A DNA stretch of 64,000 nt, taken from Caprella mutica (Eukaryota > Arthropoda > Malacostraca > Amphipoda > Caprellidae). Below are positions 1 to 14,270 of the stretch, in pieces (positions within the stretch are counted from its first letter, which is position 1; each line of letters starts with the position of its first letter). The translations under genes were made by a program, and so were the position numbers. Below the pieces are notes generated by a model that searched no databases, had not been told where the DNA came from, and saw nothing but the letters and a program-made list of their open reading frames with translations. The stretch lies in assembly GCA_947561585.1 (NCBI GenBank), contig CANNZV010000322.1, forward strand, positions 124,001 to 188,000. The letters are read 5' to 3'.

Positions 1-2778
1 ATTTTCCAATTAATATTTTGAACTCATACACTGAACACTGAACTCATATTTTTGAAATTGAAAAAGTTTGGGATTGGACAAACAGTGTTACTATAAATGT
101 TTTCAATGACAACGTTTTAATTTTTAAGGAATTTTTTACTTGTCAAATACAATAAGAGAAAACTATAAAATTATATCAGTTATAGTTCTGTTATGTGATA
201 AGAAGTATGAAATAATAAAACGCTACTGAATGTTAATTGCCAAACAGTCAAAGCAAAAAAAAAGAATTCTTATATATTGTTAACATAATATGTAGACTCA
301 TTTTATCCCACATATCCACTACATAATGAGTGGCACTACCACATTACTATCCTATTCCTCCACCTGCTATCCTTTGACTCCAGACTCTGATGCTAAACAG
401 CCACACAGTCAACCCTTTGTCTCGTCTGTTCCTACCTAAAGACTGCAGTGACTGTCTTGTGAATAACTGTACAGTGGACACAGTCGCCTGGCACCTGCTT
501 AGGGCTCACCTGTATATGTTTTACCTGACGCCTGTACCTGCCTAAACTATATATAAAGCTATCGTATAGAACTGACATTGAATGAGTTCGTACCAATGCC
601 GTTAGTTGAAATGTTTATTATTCTAAGCAATTCAAATTATCTTTTAATGTTTGAAACTAAATGGAAATATTTAACAAATTATTACTAGAGTTATACTTTT
701 TCAAGATAGAAAATAGTGGTAGAAAATTTCAAATAGTGGTTCGGAGCAGCTGGTACAACCGCTACTGTCCGGTGGTTCCAACCGACAGTGGACTAATTAA
801 ACAATGGGAATACATTTCTAATTTCTTATTGTTTTAGAATACTAAGGGATAGGAAAAAGATTTAGAAATCCACACCTGATTGAAGATTGTGAATGTGCAG
901 TTAAGATATTGGTACGGAATACCAATATATAATAATTGAAAAATGCTCAAATGTAATCTATGACCATATGTACTAAATGATAGTATGTAGCTAGTTCTTC
1001 ACAGTTTATGTTTAATCATAATATATATTAAGATTTTAAATTACAATTGGAAAATTATCAATAATTATTTACCTTGCTTATATATCACCTTTTTGTCAAT
1101 TTGATCATTTCATCAAATTCATCTTTTGACTTTTAGCCAATAATTCTTTTTTTAATGTCTAGTTCATGAATATTAGCCATAATTCTATTTCTATTAGTAT
1201 CTTTGAAGAAGCTAGTGCCTTCTTTTGGTTGTTACAATAATCCAAACTGAAGTTGTTACTATCTCCAAGTAGTGCACTTAGAATATCTCTTATTTTGAAA
1301 AAACAATATAGTGATAGTAAATCCCAGCACTAACTATCCTACCTATCCCTAATTACCTATTCCAGTGCTTACCTACCTTACATATAAGCTGCTGAAGCGG
1401 CCCATTCCTTGAAGAAGTGGGAATGAAAGGACCACCTGTCCTCCACCGTAATTAAAGTAAAGCCTTTGTACCTTTTACTCTATACCGTCATTATGTCATC
1501 CACAAGCTTCTTGAGGGACAGAGCGGTAATCACTGCTGGATTTACGGCAGTGATTTACTGCCTTAAAAACTAATAGACAGTTCAATTCAATTCTCTTTAT
1601 TATTCTTTATTTAAAAAAAATAAGAATTACATATAAAAATTTATGAATTTTTACTTCAAATTAAGTGAATTAAACAATAATCAAAGAAAATATATAATTT
1701 TATTAGCCATATAGAAACTTTAGATAGTATTATAAAATATAATATTTAACCTTAATCATTTTTAATTTTACTTATAAATATTAATGAAATTCATTATATC
1801 TGAAACATAATTAATGAACAGTTATATGGATGCTATAATTGAATTATGATAACAATTTTATATCAAGGTTATGATATTCAACAATTATCAGCCACCACGT
1901 TACTTTAATTAGTACTATCATCACTCACTGGCTATGCACACAGAGTTGGTTATAATCATGTGCATGTGCATTAAATACGTCAATAAAAATGAGTTACAAT
2001 CAAAATAAATATTAAAGCATTTTATTTTCATCTTTAAGTAGTTTTCTATGCAAAATATAATATGCATAGGTTTTCTCAGTGCGTTATGAGTATTTGCACA
2101 TGTCAAAACTTACTCCAAAGTCTGTTTTGAAAAGGTGAGGAAGTAGCATTACACATGAGGTCTAAAGGTTAATAGACTTCAAACTAAGATATTCTGATTA
2201 CACCACCAAAACTTACCGGCAAAATTAAAGAAAACTGTTAATGTGTTTGTTTCTTCGGTAATATGAACTTGTGGGAAAACTTCTTACTATTGTACTGTTC
2301 AATGTTCATCATTACAATTTTACAAGATAATTATATTTTAATTTCAACATTTGTTTTCTAAAGCTGTGCATTAACATATAGTATATTTAATCCAAATGTA
2401 CAACAATTACAAATAATTAAAATTTAAAAAACGGATTCAGCTGATATGTGAAATTGAACAAAAGATAGAAAAAATCAACAGAGTTTCAAAATGTATTAGA
2501 GTTGGACCAAATGTTGTTAGGAGAACATTGAAATGGTTCGACCAAATTATATGTAGATATAACAAATTTGTATGGACAAGAACATATAACTTGGTAAATA
2601 CACCAAGAAGTAAATTAGACTGAACCACTAAAGATCATTCACGAAAATAACGAAGAGGTTCGTGTGACAATCTATGCCCTCGATACTTCATGATGATTTA
2701 ATACACCCAATAGAAAACATTACAAAAAAATAACTTCTGTAATTCTTTTAAAGAAACCCTCATTGAAGGCACTTTCCC
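1..2778. other. AT-rich non-coding DNA
   Basis: No gene seen. CACCTG E-boxes at 361-366, 492-497, 507-512 and 1433-1438 form a loose group in GC-richer patches. The rest is low-complexity AT-rich sequence with short chance frames. Confidence 0.6.
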
Positions 2779-2946
2779 AGCTTTGTTTTCAGTGATGAGA
2801 AGATTGTTAATGTGGACCGTAAGTATACATCACTCAAATTGATTTTGTTGAAGACTGTTGATATGCATGCCCGATTAATCACTTGGCGATATGGAGAAGA
2901 ATGACTTATGGTCTCGGCAACTGTTACTGGAAGAGAACCTTGTTGA
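2779..2946 (+). pseudogene. Degraded mariner/Tc1-like transposase fragment
   Basis: One frame reads FVFSDEKIVNVDRKY, continues through HARLITWRYGEE, hits a stop at 2902-2904, then reads LMVSATVTGREPC and a second stop. The F-S-D-E-K-I and L-M-V-x-A-x-V-T-x-x-G-R spacing resembles the catalytic core of mariner/Tc1 (IS630-type) transposases. No terminal inverted repeats or further conserved segments were found, so this is a short dead relic. The assignment rests on motif memory and is moderate to low. Confidence 0.35.
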
Positions 2947-5073
2947 AAGTGGGTAAAAAATACCCCAAAAAACTAAAACTATAGAAATTACATCTTTTAG
3001 TGATCATTATTACTTTGGACAGAAAGACATTTAAAGATGAGGAGATTAGCAATACTCATCCTCTCAAGAGGCAAATAAAACACAATATTGGTTAGAAACC
3101 AATGTCTCCATATTCAAATAGTACGAATCTTCAGATAATGAGTATGGTAGTCATTCTCATCCATATTAATGATATAAGTAATAGTACTATGCATTTAAAT
3201 ATTGAATCTCTTCTCACTTTCAAACTATATATTTTTAGATAGGTACATTCATTCACAAGAAACAAATCTGAAATACAATGTATTGAAATTTCCAAGGGCC
3301 AATTTGTTGAAGATTTAAATCTTGAAATTATATGACATTCACTATTCCTTTTTAATTAATTATCTCTTTGAATTATTATGATAAATAAGTTAAACCTTCA
3401 TTGTATAATCTTGGTAATCAGCTAATTACAGAGCCATCCATCAGCAATACACACTTTCCTTACCAGTATCAGCTTACATCAGTTTAAATTAGAAGTTGAA
3501 ACAACAATGCTTCAATTTATCTCCCAAGAAGCTGAAGGCTGCCAGGCCAAATTTCCGGCCACGTGCTACCTCTCCTCCTCTTCTTGTTCTTGTTATTCTT
3601 CTTCTTCTTCCTGCTTATTGTTGAGCATCCTCTTTGAGGAAGAAGAAAATATTAATGCTGATATTTTCGAGTGACAACTAATTGTATTTACTATTGAATT
3701 AGATCTACATTCAGTTTAATAGTAATACTCGTACAATATTAGCTTGCATATAGTTATTGAATATTCATTCATTTGTCTGAGAAGAGAACAATAATTATAA
3801 CTAAATATACTTTTTTATGTTAAACTTCTTCCTGCAATAATAAATACAATTCTACCGATTCTCACAGTAATGTTCTATCTAATTTTGACGAAAATATTTA
3901 GTTCCTTTTGAGCGATGGTGTTTTTCGAAATTAATTGATGTGTGAAGTTAGACGCCAACTGGTGAACCACTCCCCCAACAATATTTGTAAAACAAAAGAA
4001 AAAGAAATTAAACAACACATTGGCCATGAAAAATAGATTCGAAAGATCATATATCAACCAACATGTACGTATTGATAATAAAAAACATATGGGCATTATC
4101 AATAAAACTTAAAAGGTAATTGTATTAGAAAATAATATAATAATAATTATTTTATTATATTCTATATCAATTTTATGCTTTCAGTTAATAATAACATTAT
4201 CGACTCCATTAACCTGTGTAATCATTAAATGTTCATATATCATCATAAAGATACTGTTGAAGAGGTTTCAATGAATAGAGTCACTGTACTGATCTTCTCT
4301 GTAATTGTTTTATCTGCTTGCAATCATTGCTCTTGATTGTGCCTCTTAAAGGGAAATGAAGAGTGAAGTTATATCTACAAACAATGGAGGATGCTATCTA
4401 TTTGTACTGTAGGGAGGCATCTGTTAATCAGAGGTAAATAAACCACTGTACGGTAATTCATTCCTTTCTATAATGAGAACTTTATTTAAATGAATGGTGT
4501 ATGCATAGACAGATTTATGGTACAAAGTCCATCTAAGTATGTAAGACATAACTAAAGCTTGAAATGCACTGCAAGTTCCAGTGCAATAATAGTGCACCTT
4601 GCTTTGATTGATTACCTGAAAATACTTTAGGTTCTTGCACACACATTTAAAAGATAATTAGTTCGATATTTCATTTTCCCGTTGATTAAGACATCACAGG
4701 TTGTTTAGTCTTGCCACAGGTAGTAGGTAAGTTGTATGTGCAGATGGCTTTAGTGTATAAAATATCCTAGGGAGGCAGTAGGAACCCCTGAACATATGGT
4801 ATACTGCGCACAGGATCTCATGCCTAAATATATAGGAAAGGGAAACTTGCCAGATGCTGTGGAAGTTACCTAGTGAACTTAGACCAGGCAACTAGGTGCT
4901 GCGACTGAACCTAGTAAAGACCTGGTAATAAGGTGTTAAAACTAATGACCTATGCTGGTAAAATGTAGTTAACCTAATGGTGTCTTTCTTTCATATGGAG
5001 CTAACAATGTTACTATAGACTATTAATTTTTAGGTATCCATTCTAATTACTGTATATAGCATGTATATAGTTA
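2947..5073. other. AT-rich non-coding DNA
   Basis: No gene seen. A TTC-rich microsatellite lies at about 3572-3611. The short frames on the minus strand have no recognisable features. Confidence 0.6.
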
Positions 5074-5273
5074 ACTGTAAGATGTTACTGACTGTATGTA
5101 TAGGTGTGTACTAGACTGTAAGATGTTACTGACTGTATGTATAGGTGTGTACTAGACTGTAAGATGTTACTGACTGTATGTATAGATGTGTACTAGAATG
5201 TAAGATGTTACTGACTGTATGTATAGGTGTGTACATGACTGTAAGATGTTACTGACTGTAGGTATAGGTGTGT
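5074..5273. repeat. Minisatellite, 41-bp unit, about 5 copies
   Basis: Near-identical copies share the core GTAAGATGTTACTGACTGTA. Divergence is only one to three bases per copy, so the array is young. Confidence 0.9.
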
Positions 5274-6344
5274 CTGATAATAATAATATACTGATAATAA
5301 TATACTGATTTTGAAGATTGATAAAACAAAATTAATAATTCTGATATTTTTATTTTTGATTGGGTGTTACTACAAATTATATTTCTATAGACTAAGCTGA
5401 TTGCATATTAATCAACACTAATATTGGGGATTTGCATCCTTTTTTTGTTATTGAATTAATATTTATTACATTATAATTTGATGAGAGTCGTTACTACAGG
5501 GTATACCCAATATCGAGTAAGACCGCATTTATCCATAGGTTATTCATATAGAATTGCAAGTCATTTTTATATCTGTTCTACCAGCATAATTGTTGCTATT
5601 AGTTTTATCTTCTACAATGAAAATAGTTTCTTGATAGTTAAATATATTAAAGATAATTAGAGTTAATTCTAACCGAAATATTTCGTTTGAAACACGTGAA
5701 GGAATGTGAAAATTATTGATTAATTTAATTCTATTAAATCCAAATATAGGACATATTATAAAGTAAATAATAAACTTTAATTATTTTCCCTGAACAAGGT
5801 ATAATGTTAGTAAATTACTTTCAATTAGCTTTCTTGGTTGAAAGCAACAAGCCAATGTTCGTCCTGTGGTTAATTACTCTTCAATGAAATCCTGACCATA
5901 TTGACTAATTTTTCAGTTCCTAATTACAGTGCGGGTAAAAGTCTCATTTTTGGTGTGGAGTCGAGACCACCGCAGTGATTTCCATTGGGTACTTTGAAAC
6001 ATCTGCCAAAGATAGTAAAACGTCAGTGGTATGCAATAATGGTGTAATGAACATAATGTTTATGCTTTGAATAGGTTATTTATAAATATCTTTTTATAAA
6101 TTTCCTCTAGATAGAGCGGTAAATGTTTCACTTCACATATTTAGCCAACCTCTTGTAACAACAATGTAACCCGATGAACCATGAAATAGCGACTAAATAT
6201 TTAGCAAGGTGAGACATTTCTTCCAAATCATTAAAATAGCTCAGGAGTTCTCAAATTTCAGTGAAGTTGTCCAAATATTTACGAAGTGGTGGCCATGAGG
6301 CACACTTGGTAAAGAAATTGAGTGAGAAGTTGAAGAGAAACCAC

Positions 6345-8674
6345 TAGACTGAACAACAAACTACCAAATGGACTGAACAACAAACTACCAAATGGACTCA
6401 ACAACAAATTACCAAATAGACAGAACAACAAACTACCAAATGCATTCAACAACAAACTACCAAATAGACAGAACAACAAACTACCAAATGGATTCAACAA
6501 CAAACTACCAAATGGACTCAACAACAAACTACCAAATAGGCAGAACAACAAACTACCAAATGGATTCAACAACAAACTACCAAATGGACACAACAACAAA
6601 CTACCAAATAGACAGAACAACAAACTACCAAATGGATTCAACAACAAACTACCAAATGGACTCAACAACAAACTACCAAATAGACAGAACAACAAACTAC
6701 CAAATAGACAGAACAACAAACTACCAAATAGACTCAACAACAAATTACCAAATAGACAGAACAACAAACTACCAAATGGATTCAACAACAAACTACCAAA
6801 TGGACTCAACAACAAACTACCAAATAGACAGAACAACAAACTACCAAATAGACTCAACAACAAATTACCAAATAGACAGAACAACAAACTACCAAATGGA
6901 TTCAACAACAAACTACCAAATGGACTCAACAACAAACTACCAAATAGACAGAACAACAAACTACCAAATAGACAGAACAACAAACTACCAAATAGACTCA
7001 ACAACAAATTACCAAATAGACAGAACAACAAACTACCAAATGGATTCAACAACAAACTACCAAATGGACACAACAACAAACTACCAAATAGACAGAACAA
7101 CAAACTACCAAATGGATTCAACAACAAACTACCAAATGGACTCAACAACAAACTACCAAATAGACAGAACAACAAACTACCAAATAGACAGAACAACAAA
7201 CTACCAAATGGACTGAACAACAAACTACCAAATGGACTCAACAACAAATTACCAAATAGACAGAACAACAAATTACCAAATAGACAGAACAACAAACTAC
7301 CAAATGCATTCAACAACAAACTACCAAATAGACAGAACAACAAACTACCAAATGGATTCAACAACAAACTACCAAATGGACTCAACAACAAACTACCAAA
7401 TAGGCAGAACAACAAACTACCAAATGGATTCAACAACAAACTACCAAATGGACACAACAACAAACTACCAAATAGACAGAACAACAAACTACCAAATGGA
7501 TTCAACAACAAACTACCAAATGGACTCAACAACAAACTACCAAATAGACAGAACAACAAACTACCAAATAGACAGAACAACAAACTACCAAATAGACTCA
7601 ACAACAAATTACCAAATAGACAGAACAACAAACTACCAAATGGATTCAACAACAAACTACCAAATGGACTCAACAACAAACTACCAAATAGACAGAACAA
7701 CAAACTACCAAATAGACTCAACAACAAATTACCAAATAGACAGAACAACAAACTACCAAATGGATTCAACAACAAACTACCAAATGGACTCAACAACAAA
7801 CTACCAAATAGACAGAACAACAAACTACCAAATAGACAGAACAACAAACTACCAAATAGACTCAACAACAAATTACCAAATAGACAGAACAACAAACTAC
7901 CAAATGGATTCAACAACAAACTACCAAATGGACACAACAACAAACTACCAAATAGACAGAACAACAAACTACCAAATGGATTCAACAACAAACTACCAAA
8001 TGGACTCAACAACAAACTACCAAATAGACAGAACAACAAACTACCAAATAGACAGAACAACAAACTACCAAATAGACTCAACAACAAATTACCAAATAGA
8101 CAGAACAACAAACTACCAAATAGACAGAACAACAAACTACCAAATAGACTCAACAACAAATTACCAAATAGACAGAACAACAAACTACCAAATGGATTCA
8201 ACAACAAACTACCAAATGGACTCAACAACAAACTACCAAATAGACTTAACAACAAACTACCAAATAGACAGAACAACAAACTACCAAATGGATTCAACAA
8301 CAAACTACCAAATGGACTCAACAACAAACTACCAAATGGACTCAACAACAAACTACCAAATGGACTCAACAACAAACTACCAAATAGACTTAACAACAAA
8401 CTACCAAATAGACAGAACAACAAACTACCAAATGGATTCAACAACAAACTACCAAATGGACTCAACAACAAACTACCAAATGGACTCAACAACAAAATAC
8501 CAAATGGACTCAACAACAAACTACCAAATAGACTTAACAACAAACTACCAAATAGATTCAACAACAAATTACCAAATAGATTCAACAACAACTTACCAAA
8601 TAGACTTAACAACAAACTACCAAATAGATTCAACAACAAATTACCAAATAGATTCAACAACAACTTACCGAATG
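6345..8674. repeat. Large minisatellite, 24-bp unit, about 97 copies
   Basis: Every unit contains AACAACAAACTACCAAAT followed by a variable block (GGACTC, GGATTC, AGACAG and others). Variant markers repeat at an 864-bp offset (36 units): ATGCATTC at 6440 and 7304, TAGGCAG at 6537 and 7401, TGGACACAAC at 6585 and 7449. The array therefore grew by block duplication. Because 24 is a multiple of three and the unit lacks stops in several frames, long open frames exist on both strands (plus-strand TTNYQ repeats, minus-strand LFGSLL repeats). I do not regard these as genes. Confidence 0.95.
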
Positions 8675-11600
8675 AACGAACATTTCAAACAACTGATAAA
8701 TGATGATATAAGCTTAATAGAACTGAAATATTAAGTTCAGAAGTTTATGAATTCAGCTCTACATTTAGTAAATAATTATTCAAGCCCGTCCGAAGAGTAA
8801 CTTTTTAGGGCAAACAAGGTGAATGGTAATAATTAAATCATTGCAATGGATAGAAAAAAAATACGACAAAATAATACATTCCCTAAATGCATAAATGTTG
8901 TCTGTTCACCACCAATTCTCAATTGTAATTAGTAAATGCAATTTGTTATTTTAAGTACATTTATTAACAATTGCATGTTACATGGTACTGACTCTGGAAA
9001 TGATACAATAATAGTAATTGTCTTCTCGGCAGCCAAAATCATATACCTCATGTAGACGTATTTTGAATTGTCAAGTTGTTGTTTTCAGTTTAGAACAGGT
9101 TAATTTGGTGCATAGGGTGCAGTTAGGCCTCATGTAGGCTCACTCTGAGTTATTTTAAGCCACTGAAGTAAAGTGAAAGAAAACAAATAGTAGTTTTCAA
9201 GAGCACTCGTTGAGTCTCCTTGAGTTACCCTAATTACTGATTAGGCTCCCTTCTGGTGGGTACCCAGGAGAAACTTATGGTGGGCCATAGAAGATTAAGA
9301 GAGAAACTTATGGTGGGGCCTTAAAGCATTGAGTGGGTCACTTCTTTATCTTCGGTGGCCCTACTATAACTCTCTCTCTTTTTCTTTATAATATATAGGT
9401 ATACACTTTATGAGTTAAGGCGATTTCTTATAAAAAAATAATTGTATATTTCATAATTCTGGTCGTTATTTTATAATATTTCAGAACTGCTCTTGTACAC
9501 TAAGTAACCAAGACTCGCTAGAAGTGTGAAGATATCAACAAATTAGTGTGTATACGGCTTCATTTTATATACAGGTAAATAGTCCAAAGAAAACTTTAAT
9601 TCTTCAATTTTAATTCTTGGAACATTTATTAACTCACATCTCTCGAAATCCTATTGATTTATTATTAAGATTTGGCAAAATATATTGATTTTGAGTGCAT
9701 ACCTCAATACAATCTGTTTTCAATCATGTTCATCATGTGAGTATTTCAGGAATACCATGCCATGCATAGTTACTAGTCCCTTAGTATTCAGTGGGTATTG
9801 AGTAACTCTTTCAGTTTCTAGTAACATCCTGCCAATGGTTAGATTGCATCTACTATTATATGAATATGCTATGTTAAAAAGGAGCTTTCGCATTGATTCA
9901 ATTTTCTTTCGAAGGGAACCTATTTTTTGTATTTTCTCTTCACAAAAACTCTCTTTCAAACAAAGTACTGATATTAATCCTGTTTTGCCGTAAAAAGGAC
10001 AGAGTGAGTAAGTGTAAACAGTTCGCCAGCAGGAGGGATAGCTCAAATAAACAGACTGAGCACATGGCTTTCTTAGGCACCAGATCTTGCTTATCTTTGC
10101 TCAGGTTTAACTCCTTTCGAAAAGCTTTTCCTACCTGTGGAGAGAGAACAAGAACAGGGATAAGCTGAGGCTCTGTCAGAGTCATTTTGAGGATACTGAG
10201 ATGTAAGATATTTAGACGTCTGCTCTCTAAGTCTCAATGTTTGGGTAAGCGTTAACAAAGTGATTTATTAGTTTAGTACATTTTCAGGAGTTTTAAATCC
10301 TAACAGAAAAGAATTGCACAAGAAAGGTGCTTTTATAATTGGATGAAGAATATATAATAATACATGCTTGTTCTGGTCACTATTTTCTTCATGCTTAACA
10401 AATAAATACAGAATAAAATATTTTTAGCATTTTATCCATTTTGTAACACATCCTAAATTATCAATCACAAGTTTTTCAATTTTCACAAGTTGTGACATAT
10501 AATTCAAATAGCAATATGGGTATTGGAAATCAATGAACTGTATATATATGCCGTCATGTGCTCACAAAAGTAATCATCAGTTTTCCACCGGTTAATTAAT
10601 TAAAGCGATGACCTGCTAACCGTGATGTTACACATTACTTCTATTATCCAAGCTACATGGTTCCATGATCACGCTGATTAAATCGAAATAAATTTTCGTT
10701 TCACCTGGCCCATATAGGCTTAGATAAATAAACAAACATCTGCTTTTGCCCACGCGTAGGGGCATCCATCCTAGCCAGCTGAGACTAACCAACCATCATC
10801 ACAAACAACAAACTGGTGAACAAATGACTGCTCCGTGTCATCGCACAATCATCTGCTCGTGCTGTTCTCGTTACACACAAAATAAAAGCAGTTGTCACTA
10901 AATTAGGTTGCGTTGATCGCAAGGAGCCTTTTGAATACTGGCATAATTGGCATTTTCATAGATGATTATTTTTATAGAAACTGACAAACGCATTTTAAGT
11001 CTTCCGACTAACATTTTTTTTGTAGATTGAAGATATATTTTATACAAAATTTGGTTTCTATCTTAGGTGATATATTATTTCAGATTGTCTTTTATAACCT
11101 AATAATTAATATTTATCATCCCAATAACCAATGAAAATATGCATGCAGTTCCTACCCTGAAATAGAGTGGCATTGGCAGGCCATGCGGATCTCGTCAGAG
11201 AGTGTCGTTACTAATCCTTTGCGTCCGATGGACTCGTGCTCTCCTGCTCTTTCTAGTCACGGCAGTTAAAGCATCTAACGTCAAGCTTTGGATATCAGGG
11301 CAGTGGAGAGGCAGTTTAAGGACATCTATAACTGATGCCGGAGTGTTTTAGGCGATAAATGAAAGTATTAATATTTTCATATAGTGTCCTTCTCAAAGAT
11401 TGTGGCTTTCTACAGTTAACATATTAGAAATTAACAATTACAACATTTAGAAAAAAAAATCTTACCTAATTTGAATGAGTAGTTTACATAAAAATCTACT
11501 TAAATCATTTAAAATTCACCAATGGATATCTAAACTAAACGTATCCGAATATAGTGAATGAAATCTCAGTGTGTGTAGTTCTTTCTACTCATGTAACTAC

Positions 11601-13077
11601 AGTGACTCTATAGATGAAGTAAATGATACAATATGGTATGGAACTGGACTTCTTAGGGGGTCTGTACAATTATAGAAACCAATAGCCATTCACAAAACCA
11701 ATTGAACAATATAAAGTAAGGACTGTACTTCATTAATCACCCCTGGAAGTACCGTCATCTTCTTCTCTTCAATATGAAGTCACTTCTACTTCTTTGAAAG
11801 AGAAAAGAATACAAAATAATAAATTGATGATGTACATTTACTAAGAAAAGAAAATAGTGATTTCTTTCATAGATTATAATAAAGAAGATCATTATGTTAT
11901 CCACTTCTATATTTGAGGAGGAATGGAGGAAATGGAAAAGAAATTTACTTTTGTTATGTTCATAAATTTTGATATTAAAATATACAGCAATAAATAACAA
12001 AGAAATACCAACACCTACCTTACAACCATTTACTCATAAAGATATGCATTTAGTTTTAATTCATTTCATATGACATCATAAAAAGTACCCGCAAGTAGTA
12101 AGTTATGTACTTACCCCACTTTTGTGAACATCATTTTGATGATCCGGGAAATGGATGTTTGCATCGGAAACTGGCCTGTCTTCACCGGCTGTCCGTGCGA
12201 GAGCAGCTGAAGCTTCTCTCTCTTCTCTCTCTAGCTGCAGGTGGTGGTGAGGCAGTAGCTAATTGATGCTAAGCATGGCATCACAAAACTATTAATTTAC
12301 TAACTAAATATTACTTTCTAGATAAATTAACATTTCCAAATTTCATTGTCTCTCATTGAAACCTTTAATAGAGTTGTATGTTCTTCTAATTGCTAAGATG
12401 TTTGAGTGGTATATTGGCTCCCTCTACCACATCGCATGCTGTTTTATTGTCAGCTAATTAGTAAGGGTGACGAGAAAGGTGAGTGGTGGTTACTCACCGT
12501 ATCTGCCGATTCATCCATAACATCTGGTAGAATCTATTTAGGTACTTAATGTATGCATCAATTACGTTTCACCTACCTGAAACCCTTCACATTAATTGAA
12601 AATAGATATGTAGGGTAAAACAACTCGTTAACGACTTGCAAAATGTATATGTATGGTCAGATGAATGAAGCGGCCACTGGTATTAAATACTAGTTCAAAA
12701 AAGTCTGCTAAGTTTTTACTACTTAACTACTGAATAGTGCATTTCATCAGAGGGAGGCAGCATATCCCTTTCTTTGCTTTCTTTGCCATACAGAGCACGA
12801 GATGCAGCTAACTACAATGCATTGAGCAGACAAAACACACTTTTTCTTCCTTCTTCCATTCGATTCCTTCCTGCCCTTTGCTAGGTAGGTGTGTTTTTTA
12901 TTAGATTTGCCTCTACTATTAGAAAGCGTCTCAATTTACTCATTGTGAGCATCTTGTCGCCTGCTTTTTTGTGTCTTCATCACCGGTAAGTTTTTATGTA
13001 GTTTGTGTCATTCTACACTTTACGCAAGAGAACTTTTGTGATTTACTCTTCTTTGAGTAAATCAACCGGACGCAACA
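8675..13077. other. Non-coding DNA with GC-richer patches
   Basis: No gene seen. Patches at about 9900-10190, 10735-10870, 11160-11345 and 12140-12260 are clearly GC-richer than their surroundings and could be regulatory or unrecognised exons. Overlapping short frames at 9.9-10.2 kb show no known motif. Confidence 0.5.
9270..9325. repeat. Short two-copy direct repeat
   Basis: GAGAAACTTATGGTGGG occurs twice about 40 bp apart. Confidence 0.6.
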
Positions 13078-13232
13078 TTTAGTGACCACATCTAAATTTG
13101 GTGCCCATATTGAAGATTTGGTGACGACCATCTAAATTTGGTGATCATATTGAATATTTAGTGACGACCATCTAAATTTGGTGCCCATATTGAAGATTTA
13201 GTGACCACATCTAAATTTGGTGATCATATTGA
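13078..13232. repeat. Minisatellite, about 40-bp unit, 4 copies
   Basis: Copies share CATCTAAATTTGGTG followed by alternating GCCCATATTGAA or ATCATATTGAA, with AGTGACCACA or GTGACGACCA links. The two unit types alternate. Confidence 0.8.
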
Positions 13233-14198
13233 ACATATTTAAGACTTTATTATTTATGATATCATAAATTATATACCTATATCGTAGAATACAAAATCAT
13301 AGATCGTTGCTTCATCATAGATCGCTTTATAATATAAATGTACAAGATAACATTTCAATTATTTATTTAATAAATAATAGAAACTAAACTAGATGAAGCA
13401 GGAATTTTAAAATATATTCTATAATCAATGTTCTAATAAAAAATCTCCTTACCAGTAAAATGAAATTTATTAGCAATATCAGCTGTGTTTTATGTTTTTC
13501 GAAGATTATTTGTTAGTATAATTATTCAACGAATTTATCAAAATTTATTACAAAACGATAAAAAAAATATTTACTAACAGCACATGTGCTAAACTTTTGA
13601 ATCGCATTTTATTTGCAGAGAGGCCGGAGTAAAGCTTTGTAACTACATTAGGTCTCCTAGAGCGGACACACTATTTATTCATAGAATAATGAGCAAAAAG
13701 ATCACTCTAACTTTCTTGATGTTGTTCCAGATTAACGATGTGAAGCTTTTTGATGGGGAGATGGAAAGATAAATTGATGGTTTAATTGAATAAAGAGGAC
13801 GTGTTTACTTTATTCGCAACACAATTGCATGTGCTGTCAGAAACACAATGCACTTACAGTCTAGCGAACCTTTGTGCAGTTTTCTTTTTAGGTCTCTGTT
13901 AAGGATGACTCTTATTTTTCTCTACTCTAAATCACTGTTACGAATCAGAAAGAAACTCACGACAGTTTACAACCAATAATAGATTATAGTTTTGTGTAAT
14001 AAAGTTTTAGTAGAAAATGCTCTATTTTGGTGTAATGCTTCAGTATAGCTTCATATGTAATTAATGTGTATCGTTATTATTTCTATGTCTACATGTAAAC
14101 CCATTTGTCAGTATACTATTAAAAATTAGAAACACCCTTAGTTAAAATGAATGAAATGAAGACCATTACACTCTATTGCGACTCCACTATTCTGCATA

Positions 14199-14270
14199 TA
14201 TTGCAACCAAGCCGCTTATTGCGACCAAGCCACTCGATGCAGCCAAACCGCTTAATGCAACCAAGCGGTT
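14199..14270. repeat. Short tandem repeat, 18-bp unit, 4 copies
   Basis: Diverged copies of TATTGCGACCAAGCCACT. Confidence 0.6.

Noticed and set aside
6279..8734. Long open frames of up to 794 codons on both strands across the 24-bp array
   Set aside because: They consist wholly of the repeat read in different frames, exist simultaneously on both strands, and start and stop at the array edges. A 24-bp stop-free unit explains them.
9720..10185. Three overlapping frames of 81-108 codons
   Set aside because: No motifs, no splice or promoter support, and the frames overlap on both strands.
12840..13240. Possible LTR end followed by a primer-binding site (TTTAGTGACCA, TTTGGTGACG)
   Set aside because: The TGGTGAC words recur four times as part of a tandem repeat, and no matching second LTR or internal retroelement sequence is present.
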